Program-made: the position numbers and the translations under genes
Notes under the pieces: model-generated
Database searches by the model: none
Seen by the model: only the letters and a program-made list of their open reading frames with translations
Told to the model about the DNA's origin: nothing
Shown here: one piece after another, positions 5,428 to 12,017 of the stretch
How the letters are laid out: each line of letters starts with the position of its first letter
How positions within the stretch are numbered: position 1 is the first letter of the stretch
DNA from: CAZCWX01 sp964502465
GTDB taxonomy: Bacteria > Desulfobacterota > Binatia > Bin18
Direction: 5' to 3'
DNA: 12,017 nt
Assembly (NCBI GenBank): GCA_964502465.1
Contig: CAZCWX010000605.1
Location: forward strand, 1-12,017

Positions 5428-6033
5428 ATGCTGGTACGCCATCGTATGACACGAACCCTGGAGACCGTGACCCCGCAGGACACTCTGGCAACCGCACAAG
5501 CGAAGATGGCTGCTGGTCGCTTTCGCCGTCTCCCAGTCGTACAGGACGGTACCCTGGTCGGTATCCTGACCGACCGTGATATCCGTCGCCATGTCGGTAT
5601 GGAGGCTCGCACTCGCGTGCGAGCCGCTATGACCGAGAGTCCGCTGACAGTTTCTCCGACGACCACGGTGGAGGAAGCGACGCACTTGATGCTCGCGCAC
5701 CAAATCAGCGGACTGCCCGTCTTGGAAGACGGACAGTTGGTAGGGATTATTACTACCAGTGATGTCCTACAGGCTTTCCTGGAGATGACAGGCAGTGCTG
5801 CTCCCGGGAGTATCAGAATTGACCTGCTCGATGGGGAAAAGGGAAGGGACCTCGCTGAAGCGGCCACACTCCTCAAGGACATTGGCGGGGAAGTGCTCGG
5901 CGTCGGCACTTACTGTGAGCCACAGAGCGCCCAGGCGGTGTTTTATGTGCGGCTGCGGGGCATTGAGTCGCGAACAGCCGTAGCAGCATTACAACACAGG
6001 GGATACACTGTTCTCAACGTGCACGAAAAATAA
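5428..6033 (+). CDS. Two-CBS-domain protein with C-terminal ACT-like domain (AcuB-like)
   Basis: A 201-residue cytoplasmic sensor-type protein. Two CBS motifs (about residues 3-56 and 65-120; GILTDRDIRR and GIITTSDVLQAF end their second halves) form a Bateman module that typically binds AMP, ATP or related nucleotides. Residues about 128-198 (SIRIDLLDGEKG onward) have an ACT-like alpha/beta pattern, so the architecture resembles AcuB-type proteins. The ATG at 5428 is chosen because AGGAGG ends 5 bases before it; an in-frame ATG at 5395 has no such site. The stop is 21 bases before the sigma-54 activator gene, so the two are probably co-transcribed. It may pass an energy-charge signal to that activator, which has no visible kinase partner. 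That link is inference. Confidence 0.88.
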   Translation: MLVRHRMTRTLETVTPQDTLATAQAKMAAGRFRRLPVVQDGTLVGILTDRDIRRHVGMEARTRVRAAMTESPLTVSPTTTVEEATHLMLAHQISGLPVLEDGQLVGIITTSDVLQAFLEMTGSAAPGSIRIDLLDGEKGRDLAEAATLLKDIGGEVLGVGTYCEPQSAQAVFYVRLRGIESRTAVAALQHRGYTVLNVHEK

Positions 6034-6054
6034 AAAGCTTTCGGAGGGGAGCAG

Positions 6055-7416
6055 ATGGCAGTCTTGGGAAGCATCCTTGTCGTTGACGACGAAACAGTTG
6101 CACGCCAGAGCATTGCTGAGGTGCTGCGGGAGGAAGGCTATCAGGTCTACGAGGCAGCGGACGGCAACGCAGCCCTCACCCTGCTTCAAGAGGTCGAGGT
6201 AGACGTGATCCTGTGTGACCTCAGGATGCCTGGCGCTGACGGACTCACCGTATTGAAAACCGTACGGGACGCTTACCCGCAGACCCTGGTGATGTTGATG
6301 ACGGCCTATAGCTCGGTGGAGACCGTGGTAGACGCGCTTCGCCTGGGCGCCCAAGACTACCTTCTTAAGCCCCTACTGATTGATGATGTGCTCAACAAGA
6401 TCCGTCGCTTGCTGGAGTACAAGCGTGAAAGCTGGGAGTTGCAGCTTTTACGGCGCGAGATCTCGCGCCACTTTGACTTCGAGAGCCTAGTGGGCCGTAG
6501 CCTAGCCATGCAAAAGGTGTTCGAGTTGACTCAGAAGGTCGCCCCCACCAACGCCACGGTACTCATTACCGGTGAAAGTGGCGTGGGGAAAGAGGTGGTT
6601 GCGCGGCTTATCCATAACCATAGTCTCCAGAAAAACTACGTCTTTTTGCCAGTTAATTGCAGCGCCATTCCAGAGACGCTGCTGGAGAGCCAACTCTTTG
6701 GTCATACGAAGGGCGCCTTTACCGGCGCGGTTGGGGCCCAAGAGGGATTGTTCCAACGGGCTCGCAATGGCACCATTTTTCTTGATGAGATTGGCGAGAT
6801 GCCGCTCATGCTGCAACCAAAGTTATTACGGGTCATTGAAGAGAAAGAAGTGTTGCCGATCGGTGCCACCACACCGGTGAAGATCGACGTCCGCATCCTC
6901 GCCGCAACCAATCGGGACTTGGAAAAAGAAATCGAGGTGGGGCGGTTTCGGGAAGATTTGTATTACCGCCTCAATGTCATTGAACTGCACCTCCCCCCAC
7001 TGCGGGACCGGCGCGAGGATATCCCCTTACTGGTCGAGCATCTCGTCCAGCGCCACAACCGTGAGCTGAAAAAAGCCTACAAGGGAGTTGAGAACGCCAC
7101 GATGAAACTCCTGATGTCGCTGCCCTGGAAGGGTAACGTACGCGAGTTGGATAATGTGTTAGAGCGAGCCATGATCCTTGGCAACGGCGAATGGATCATC
7201 GTGGCCGACTTGGCGCGCTGGGGAGTCCCAGAGGGAGTCCCCTCCGTTCCTGTCGGCGATAACCTCAAAGAGGCGGTCCAAGCCTACGAGAAGAGTCATA
7301 TCGAGAACGTGTTGAAGAAGACTGGTGGGGACAAAAAGAGTGCCGCAGAATCACTCGGCTTAAGCCTATCCTCCCTTTACCGTAAGCTGGACGAATTAAA
7401 AATCCACTCGACGTAG
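6055..7416 (+). CDS. NtrC-family sigma-54-dependent response regulator
   Basis: A 453-residue transcription activator with three complete parts. The receiver domain (about 5-122) has Asp11/Asp12, phospho-acceptor Asp55 (ILCDLRMPG), Thr83 and Lys105. The AAA+ domain (about 144-375) has Walker A GESGVGKE (173-180), the sigma-54-contacting GAFTGA loop (220-225), Walker B IFLDE (241-245) and the arginine-finger region RFREDLYYRLNV. The Fis-type helix-turn-helix (about 413-449) has SAAESLGLSLSSLYRKL. All motifs for phosphorylation, ATP hydrolysis and sigma-54 contact are intact. No histidine kinase lies in the window, so it is an orphan here. GGAGGGG lies just before the ATG. It is the obvious candidate to act at the sigma-54-like promoters of this window. 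Confidence 0.95.
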   Translation: MAVLGSILVVDDETVARQSIAEVLREEGYQVYEAADGNAALTLLQEVEVDVILCDLRMPGADGLTVLKTVRDAYPQTLVMLMTAYSSVETVVDALRLGAQDYLLKPLLIDDVLNKIRRLLEYKRESWELQLLRREISRHFDFESLVGRSLAMQKVFELTQKVAPTNATVLITGESGVGKEVVARLIHNHSLQKNYVFLPVNCSAIPETLLESQLFGHTKGAFTGAVGAQEGLFQRARNGTIFLDEIGEMPLMLQPKLLRVIEEKEVLPIGATTPVKIDVRILAATNRDLEKEIEVGRFREDLYYRLNVIELHLPPLRDRREDIPLLVEHLVQRHNRELKKAYKGVENATMKLLMSLPWKGNVRELDNVLERAMILGNGEWIIVADLARWGVPEGVPSVPVGDNLKEAVQAYEKSHIENVLKKTGGDKKSAAESLGLSLSSLYRKLDELKIHST

Positions 7417-7449
7417 GATGTTTCTCCCTCTTGCTTTCCCAGATTCGGG

Positions 7450-7468
7450 AACCGGACCTGCGGTTTTT
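7450..7468 (+). terminator. Weak intrinsic terminator candidate after the regulator gene
   Basis: AACCG (7450-7454) and CGGTT (7461-7465) form a 5-bp stem with a 6-base loop, and the 3' side continues as a run of T (7464-7468). Two G-U pairs could lengthen it. It is short, so termination would be partial, but its place 33 bases after the regulator stop is right. Confidence 0.35.
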
Positions 7469-7522
7469 CCCGTTTCCTAGAATCTCCGCCACTCCTTTAC
7501 TGCGCAATTGCCTCCTCTGGAA

Positions 7523-7538
7523 TGGCATGACATATGCT
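7523..7538 (+). promoter_or_regulatory. Sigma-54-like promoter of the second CBS gene
   Basis: TGGCATG-ACAT-ATGCT has exact GG-N10-GC spacing and 9 of 11 consensus positions. The -12 C is at 7537, so transcription should start near 7549, about 20 bases before the ATG at 7569, leaving the GGGAGG Shine-Dalgarno intact. It would start a new transcript downstream of the weak terminator. Confidence 0.5.
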
Positions 7539-7565
7539 GAGACCTCTCTCTGTAGGGAGGTCTCA
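7538..7565 (+). promoter_or_regulatory. Hairpin covering the Shine-Dalgarno of the second CBS gene
   Basis: TGAGACCTCTC (7538-7548) pairs with GGGAGGTCTCA (7555-7565) through 11 base pairs (one G-U) around the loop TCTGTA. The Shine-Dalgarno GGGAGG (7555-7560) lies in the 3' arm, so ribosome access would be blocked in RNA that contains both arms. No T-run follows, so it is not a normal terminator. As DNA it is also a palindrome and could be an operator. Confidence 0.6.
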
Positions 7566-7568
7566 TGT

Positions 7569-8021
7569 ATGTTAAAATTGACCGTACGTGCCTGGATGAG
7601 CAGCGTGCCTTTCGTTATTGATCCGAAGGAGAACCTCCGACGCGCACGCGCGTTGCTCCGTACGGAAAAAGTGGCGGAACTCCTCGTTGTGGACCGTGGC
7701 AGGCTCGTGGGAACGCTCAGTGAACGCGACCTCTGGGAGCATTGTCCAACGGGGGCGATGCTGCTAGATGACCAACAGGCGGATGAACTCTTAGCGCAGA
7801 TGCGGGTGGGGGGAGTGATGACCCTGCACCCACCGAGTGTGACTCCAGACACCTCGTTGCGTGAGGCGGTTCAGCTCTTTGCCATCTCCGGGCGGCGGGG
7901 GCTTCCAGTCGTCGAAGATGGCGTTCCACTTGGTCTCCTCACTGAGGACCGTGTCATGCAGGCCGTGGCGTTGCTCCTGGGTGAATGGGAACAGGACGCT
8001 GAATTGAAGGGTGATCAATAA
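7569..8021 (+). CDS. Two-CBS-domain protein
   Basis: A 150-residue protein that is almost only a Bateman module: CBS 1 at about residues 7-57 (LVGTLSERDLWEH) and CBS 2 at about 82-138 (GLLTEDRVMQAVALL). They are joined by a longer linker than in the other CBS protein, and it has no ACT domain. Such stand-alone modules usually bind adenine nucleotides and regulate partners. The ATG at 7569 fits the domain start and lies 8 bases after GGGAGG; the overlapping ATG at 7565 is in another frame. Its Shine-Dalgarno is inside a strong hairpin and a sigma-54-like element lies just upstream. It heads a run of five plus-strand genes up to 11740, though whether all are co-transcribed is uncertain. Confidence 0.85.
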   Translation: MLKLTVRAWMSSVPFVIDPKENLRRARALLRTEKVAELLVVDRGRLVGTLSERDLWEHCPTGAMLLDDQQADELLAQMRVGGVMTLHPPSVTPDTSLREAVQLFAISGRRGLPVVEDGVPLGLLTEDRVMQAVALLLGEWEQDAELKGDQ

Positions 8022-8078
8022 GGACGATACAATACCCGCAGGCAATCTCTAGAACCGAACGAAAGGAAAGGCTGAGAG

Positions 8079-8882
8079 ATGACACGATTAGACGCTGAAG
8101 CAATCCGACGGACTGCCCATACTCGGTTGCTTGGACAACAGGTGCACTACTGGGCGGAGGTCGATTCTACCAATGTCGTCTTGTCACGATTGAGTAAAGA
8201 AGGAGCCCTGGAAGGGACAGTCGTGGTTGCGGACGCGCAGACCGCCGGACGCGGTCGTCTCGGCAAGCCGTGGTTTTCACCCCCTGGCGTGAACCTCCAT
8301 CTGTCGGTCCTGCTTAAGCCGTCCATCCCGATGAATGAAGCACGGCTGTTGACCTTGATTGGTTCATTGGCTGTTGCCGATGCCATCGAGGCTGAAGGCG
8401 TCACAGCGCAAGTCAAGTGGCCAAATGACGTCCTGGTCACGGATAAGAAAATTGCCGGCGTCTTGGCTGAGGTGCAGGCGCAGGATGGACGCATCGAGCA
8501 GGTCATTCTCGGGATCGGCATCAATCTCAACATTGACCGCTCTGACATGGATCGCCTCTTTGGTGAAGCTGCCGCCGGCGCGACCTCTCTCCGCGAAGCG
8601 CTGGGGCGGGAGGTGGACCGGGCGGCTTTTACTGCCCGGCTACTGGAAACATTGGAACAGCGGTACTTCGCGTTCCGTTCAGCCGGCAAAGAGGTATTGC
8701 TCAACGAATGGCGGAGCCACTCCTTTCTGGGGCGGCGGGTCAGCGTGCGGGAAGAAGACCTGCAAGTTGAGGGGATCGCCATGGATATCGATGAACAAGG
8801 CCGCCTCCTGGTCACACTCGACGACGGCTCGTCGGTACAGGTGCGAGAAGGAGAAGTGATGCCGCTGAGCGCCAAGAGCTGA
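8079..8882 (+). CDS. birA: Biotin--[acetyl-CoA-carboxylase] ligase, no DNA-binding domain
   Basis: A 267-residue enzyme that activates biotin with ATP and attaches it to the biotin carrier protein of acetyl-CoA carboxylase or related carboxylases. Hallmarks are DSTN (29-32), GRGRLGKPW (57-65, biotinyl-AMP loop), KWPNDV (113-118), KKIAGVL (123-129) and GIGIN (145-149), followed by the small C-terminal SH3-like domain. There is no N-terminal winged helix, so it is the monofunctional type and would not act as a biotin-operon repressor. AAAGG lies 7 bases before the ATG. The gene stops 19 bases before the acetyl-CoA hydrolase/transferase gene. Its place in a stress-type cluster is unexpected, though it shares acyl-CoA metabolism with its downstream neighbour. 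Confidence 0.93.
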   Translation: MTRLDAEAIRRTAHTRLLGQQVHYWAEVDSTNVVLSRLSKEGALEGTVVVADAQTAGRGRLGKPWFSPPGVNLHLSVLLKPSIPMNEARLLTLIGSLAVADAIEAEGVTAQVKWPNDVLVTDKKIAGVLAEVQAQDGRIEQVILGIGINLNIDRSDMDRLFGEAAAGATSLREALGREVDRAAFTARLLETLEQRYFAFRSAGKEVLLNEWRSHSFLGRRVSVREEDLQVEGIAMDIDEQGRLLVTLDDGSSVQVREGEVMPLSAKS

Positions 8883-8901
8883 GTGCTGAAAGCGGTTTCC
8901 T

Positions 8902-10194
8902 ATGCCCTGGACCAACGACTATCGTCAGAAGCGCCTGAAGGCGCAAGCGGCCATGCGCATCATCAAGAGTGGAGACCGCGTGTTCACCAGCGGCAACGCT
9001 GCCACGCCGCGGCTGCTCTTTCGTGCGCTCATCGAGCGCAAACATGAACTGCACAACGTGGAACTTTTACACCTGCTCCTCATGGGTGATGAGTTTTCCG
9101 CCCCCGACCTGGAGGGCCACTTCCGGCACAATGCCCTGTTCGTTGGCCCTGGGGACCGCCAGGCCGTCAATACCGGCAAGGCCGACTATACCCCAATCTT
9201 CCTCTCAGAGATCTCGACATTATTCTCTTCCAATGTGATTCCTCTGGATGTGGCAGTCCTCCAAGTTTCTCTGCCAGACGAACACGGCTTCATGAGCCTG
9301 GGGACCGAGGTGCTCGCGTCCAAAGCGGCGGCCGAGACAGCACAGACTGTGATCGTGCAAGTGAATACCCAGATGCCACGCGTACTGGGTGACTCCTTTT
9401 TACACGTCTCTCACGTGCACGCAATCGTCGAGAGCGACGAGCCGCTACCCGAATTGGCGAGTGGTGGATTTAGTCAGGCAGAAAAGCGCATTGGCGAACA
9501 CATTGCTGACCTCATCCCAGATGGTGCCACCCTGCAGTTGGGTATTGGCACCATTCCTGATGCCGTGCTGAGCAGTCTCAGCGGAAAACGGGATCTGGGC
9601 ATACACACCGAAATGATCTCCGATGGCGTAATGCAGGCGATAGAAGCGGGGATCATTACCGGTGCCAAGAAAAAACTGCATCCTGAGAAAGCCATTGCCA
9701 CCCTGGTCCTGGGCAGCAGATCATTGTATCGCTTCGTGGATAACAACCCTGCTTTCGAGCTGCATCCTGCGAGCTATACCAATGACCCGTTTATCATTGC
9801 CCAGAATGACAACTTGATTGCCGTGAATTCTGCCTTGGAGATCGATGTGACTGGACAGGTGTGTGCCGACTCCATCGGCACGACAATTTACTCAGGCTTC
9901 GGGGGCCAGCTTGACTTCATCCGCGGTGCTGCCCGTTCGTGTGGTGGCAAACCGATCATCGCGCTTCCAGCCACCGCTCGGGGAGGTGAGCTGTCACGTA
10001 TTGTGCCGCTGCTCAAGCCTGGGGCTGGTGTCGTGACCACGCGTGGCGATGTGCACTATGTCGTAACCGAGTTTGGCGTGGCCCAGCTCTACGGCAAAAC
10101 CTTGCGTCAACGCGCCAGGGCACTGATTGAGATTGCCCACCCACGCTTTCGCGCCCTGTTGGAGCAGGCAGCAGTGGAACGCAAATTGCTCTGA
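8902..10194 (+). CDS. Acetyl-CoA hydrolase/transferase family protein (4-hydroxybutyrate CoA-transferase-like)
   Basis: A 430-residue family I-type CoA-transferase/hydrolase, expected to move CoA between acetyl-CoA and carboxylic acids through a glutamyl-CoA intermediate. Two Rossmann-like halves are visible. The likely catalytic Glu237 is in GIHTEMISDG; GIGTIPD (214-220) and GFGGQLDF (332-339) form the CoA-binding, oxyanion-type loops. The length is right for the 4-hydroxybutyrate/acetate CoA-transferase branch, but the true acid partner (acetate, butyrate, 4-hydroxybutyrate, succinate) cannot be read from the sequence. The Shine-Dalgarno is weak (AAGCGG), suggesting reliance on translation of the preceding birA. 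In this setting it may handle fermentation-type acyl-CoA or acetate exchange. Confidence 0.9.
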   Translation: MPWTNDYRQKRLKAQAAMRIIKSGDRVFTSGNAATPRLLFRALIERKHELHNVELLHLLLMGDEFSAPDLEGHFRHNALFVGPGDRQAVNTGKADYTPIFLSEISTLFSSNVIPLDVAVLQVSLPDEHGFMSLGTEVLASKAAAETAQTVIVQVNTQMPRVLGDSFLHVSHVHAIVESDEPLPELASGGFSQAEKRIGEHIADLIPDGATLQLGIGTIPDAVLSSLSGKRDLGIHTEMISDGVMQAIEAGIITGAKKKLHPEKAIATLVLGSRSLYRFVDNNPAFELHPASYTNDPFIIAQNDNLIAVNSALEIDVTGQVCADSIGTTIYSGFGGQLDFIRGAARSCGGKPIIALPATARGGELSRIVPLLKPGAGVVTTRGDVHYVVTEFGVAQLYGKTLRQRARALIEIAHPRFRALLEQAAVERKLL

Positions 10195-10215
10195 GAAACA
10201 AGAGGAGGAACGACT

Positions 10216-10746
10216 ATGTTTATGACCGAAGTCTTGGGACGGTGCAGCATCCTGGAACAGCGAGTAGCCGGCATCTATAGCCAGTTCGCTAGCAGCCTGA
10301 ACGACGACAAAGAACTAGAGAGCTTCTGGCTCGGGATGGCCGAAGAAGAGAAGCATCACGGCAAAATCCTCGCAGCTGAAAAGGCCGCCCTAGAGGTGGA
10401 CTCTGACACCGGTTATTTCATGCCCGAGTTTCCCGCCAAGCTGATGGAGATGGATACCTTGCTAAAGCGTATCGAAGAAAAGGCCCGGTTGGGTGTGACC
10501 AAAGACGAAGCATTTGCCCTGGCGCTGGAGTTAGAGCAGTCGGAACTGAACACCATCTATCGCGACCTGGTGTTGATGGGTCGTACTGCCGTGAAGTTGA
10601 TGGCCCGGCATATGGATCAGTCGCTCTCCCTGCCCAAACATCAACAAGACTTACTCGAAGGCGCCAAGCGGTTCCTGCCGGAAGGTCCGATCCGTCAACA
10701 GGCTGAGGCGTGGGTGACGCAGTACCGAATCCCGCAGCCATCCTAA
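10216..10746 (+). CDS. Ferritin-like four-helix protein, possibly incomplete di-iron site
   Basis: A 176-residue, mostly helical protein of the ferritin/rubrerythrin-like superfamily. Helix 1 carries Glu14 (ILEQRVAGIYSQF). Helix 2 carries an EExxH-type motif in MAEEEKHHGKIL (Glu43-His48). Helix 3 (about 101-121) contains ALELEQSELNTIY. Helix 4 (LMARHMDQSLSL, about 133-144) lacks the usual second ExxH, so the second iron may be bound differently or not at all. The C-terminal segment (EGAKRFLPEGPIRQQAEAWV) is not part of the classic fold. The Shine-Dalgarno GAGGAGGA is excellent. Roles in iron storage or peroxide and oxygen protection are plausible from the family, but the function is unproven. 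Confidence 0.75.
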   Translation: MFMTEVLGRCSILEQRVAGIYSQFASSLNDDKELESFWLGMAEEEKHHGKILAAEKAALEVDSDTGYFMPEFPAKLMEMDTLLKRIEEKARLGVTKDEAFALALELEQSELNTIYRDLVLMGRTAVKLMARHMDQSLSLPKHQQDLLEGAKRFLPEGPIRQQAEAWVTQYRIPQPS

Positions 10747-10768
10747 CACGCGCAACGAAGGAACGGTT

Positions 10769-11740
10769 ATGATACCGCACAGGCAGATTCTCGTTCCGGT
10801 CGAAATTCATGAAAACGCCGCCCCGGTGGTGCAGTGGGCAGCGCTCATGGCGCACGTGATGGAGAGCCATCTGCTCTTGTTGCATGTGAACGAATCCTTG
10901 GAGCCATTTGCCGCCCGGCCGGCCTTTCACGGTGGAGTGAGCCCAGACACGACAACCACGGCGGAGGAGTGGCGGAAAACCTACGAACAATCTGCCCGGC
11001 AGGAACTCGTCCAGCTGATCGAGCAATGCTGCGCCGGCGTGTCCGTCGAAACCGTTTTGCGAGAAGGGCGCGCTCACCGCGTGATCCTAGAGTACCTTGA
11101 GCACGCTCCTTGTGATCTGATTGTTATGGGAACCCACGGGAGACCTTGGTATCAACGGCTCCTTCTGGGCAGCACCGCAGAGGCGGTGTTGCGGGCAGCA
11201 TCAGTCCCGACCCTGATTGTCCACAATACCGCCGACAAACAGCCTCCTCCACAGCTCATCCGTATGGTTCTTTCCAGCGACTTTAGTGCCGGTAGCAAAG
11301 CGGCAGAGGAGGGAGCGCTCACTCTTGCTGCCCATGGGGTGAACGAGGTCTTCCTGGTCCACACGGTGGAGAATCCGCTGCTGGATATCTATGATCCCGA
11401 CACGGCAGAGATTGATCTACGACGAATCATGGAGGAATCACGGCAACATCCGCCGCGGTCAGCCCAGCCATTCTGGGATCATGCCCACCAGGTCGCACAG
11501 GCGAAACTCATGCTCTTGCGGCAACCGTTTCTGGGCGCAGGTGTACAGGTCGAACTGTTCGTGACGGAGGGTTTTCCAGCCGAGGAAATTCTTACAGTCG
11601 CGAAGAACCGCAGCGCCGATCTGATTGTCATGGCGACGCATGGACGCAGCGGTATCCGCCGCTTGCTGCTTGGTAGTGTGACCGAGAAAGTCGTCCGTAC
11701 TGCCCACTGTCCTGTGCTGGCCGTGCGGAGTCAGGAGTGA
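10769..11740 (+). CDS. Universal stress protein with two tandem UspA domains
   Basis: A 323-residue tandem universal stress protein. Domain 1 (about 6-152) has the ATP loop GTHG-9x-GS at 121-135, a full consensus. Domain 2 (about 163-321) has ATHG-9x-GS at 289-303, with Ala for the first Gly, and ends CPVLAVRSQE. Both domains therefore look able to bind nucleotide. Domain 2 is closer than domain 1 to the single-domain Usp at 2577-3032 in the loop region (MATHGRSGIRRLLLGSV against MATHGRTGITHFFLGSV). GAAGGA precedes the ATG. It is the last gene of the plus-strand run and converges on the ABC ATPase gene, with only 10 bases between the stops and no clear terminator. Confidence 0.92.
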   Translation: MIPHRQILVPVEIHENAAPVVQWAALMAHVMESHLLLLHVNESLEPFAARPAFHGGVSPDTTTTAEEWRKTYEQSARQELVQLIEQCCAGVSVETVLREGRAHRVILEYLEHAPCDLIVMGTHGRPWYQRLLLGSTAEAVLRAASVPTLIVHNTADKQPPPQLIRMVLSSDFSAGSKAAEEGALTLAAHGVNEVFLVHTVENPLLDIYDPDTAEIDLRRIMEESRQHPPRSAQPFWDHAHQVAQAKLMLLRQPFLGAGVQVELFVTEGFPAEEILTVAKNRSADLIVMATHGRSGIRRLLLGSVTEKVVRTAHCPVLAVRSQE

Positions 11741-11750
11741 CAACGCACTT

Positions 11751-12017
11751 TTATGCTTCTCCGAGATGCCCATCCTCACAGTGCAAGACCCGCGAGGCAA
11801 CCCGGACGATACGCTGGTCATGGCTGGCAATCAGCACAGTACGGTGCTCTTCGTCCACTAACTGACGGAGGAGTCGAATCACCTCTTCGGCAGTGTGTGA
11901 GTCGAGACTGCCAGTCGGCTCGTCAGCAATCAGCACCGGCGGGCGCAATGCTAAGGCCCGTGCCAAAGCCACCCGTTGCTTTTCACCTCCCGACAGATCA
12001 GCAGGCAGGTGGGCAAG
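11751..12017 (-). CDS. ABC transporter ATPase, LolD/MacB type (C-terminal part)
   Basis: The gene enters from the right edge; 88 codons to the stop at 11751-11753 are present. The signature LSGGEKQRVALARAL, Walker B with D-loop (VLIADEPTGSLDS) and the H-switch (IASHDQR) are all visible in order. The DEPTGxLD form is typical of the LolD/MacB/FtsE group that powers lipoprotein release, peptide or macrolide export, or cell-division complexes. Walker A is outside the window. Its partner permease, probably upstream on the minus strand, is not visible, so the substrate is unknown. It is likely unrelated to the stress genes. Confidence 0.9.
   Translation of the reverse strand, partial: LAHLPADLSGGEKQRVALARALALRPPVLIADEPTGSLDSHTAEEVIRLLRQLVDEEHRTVLIASHDQRIVRVASRVLHCEDGHLGEA

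Noticed and set aside
5020..5703. Long minus-strand open frame (227 codons)
   Set aside because: It runs antisense through the end of the cytochrome gene, the intergenic region and the CBS gene, its composition looks random, and it matches no family I know.
8147..8875. Long minus-strand open frame (242 codons)
   Set aside because: It is a Ser/Arg-rich shadow of the biotin ligase gene with no protein-like pattern.
10418..11077. Minus-strand open frame (219 codons)
   Set aside because: It is antisense to the ferritin-like gene and the tandem Usp gene, both of which are clear.

Overview
The window is a stretch of bacterial chromosome, moderately GC-rich and tightly packed. It has no rRNA, tRNA or CRISPR array that I can see. 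I cannot name the species. A GHxx-type sugar-phosphate isomerase, an acetyl-CoA hydrolase/transferase, small c-type cytochromes and a sigma-54 activator fit an environmental Gram-negative lineage with anaerobic or microaerobic capacity (Deltaproteobacteria, NC10, Tectomicrobia or similar). That placement is inference only.

Layout. The left edge carries the first 24 codons of an insertion-sequence transposase on the minus strand, lying against the 3' end of a sugar-phosphate isomerase gene whose C-terminal part looks rearranged. A poorly defined 0.5 kb follows. Next come minus-strand genes: a monohaem cytochrome c, a 35-residue one-helix membrane peptide whose stop overlaps the cytochrome start, and a universal stress protein (Usp). 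From 3.27 kb the genes are on the plus strand: nicotinate phosphoribosyltransferase and a second, paralogous cytochrome c; then a CBS-ACT protein and an orphan NtrC-type sigma-54 activator; then a second CBS protein, a biotin-protein ligase, an acetyl-CoA hydrolase/transferase, a ferritin-like four-helix protein and a tandem Usp. The right edge holds the C-terminal part of a LolD/MacB-type ABC ATPase on the minus strand.

Main observation. Five upstream regions contain a -24/-12 sigma-54-like element with the obligatory GG-N10-GC spacing: two on the minus strand (2336-2351, 3104-3119) and three on the plus strand (3237-3252, 5386-5401, 7523-7538). Two of them, arranged divergently between the Usp gene and the nicotinate phosphoribosyltransferase gene, match the consensus at 10 of 11 informative positions. 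Because the window also encodes a complete sigma-54 activator with a GAFTGA loop and no partner kinase, I infer a compact local regulon. It would link NAD salvage, Usp proteins, adenylate-sensing CBS proteins, two small cytochromes, acyl-CoA/acetate metabolism and an iron-binding protein, and would resemble an energy-limitation or low-oxygen response. A 5' hairpin hiding the ribosome-binding site of the second CBS gene sits so that the predicted sigma-54 transcript would escape it while read-through RNA would not.
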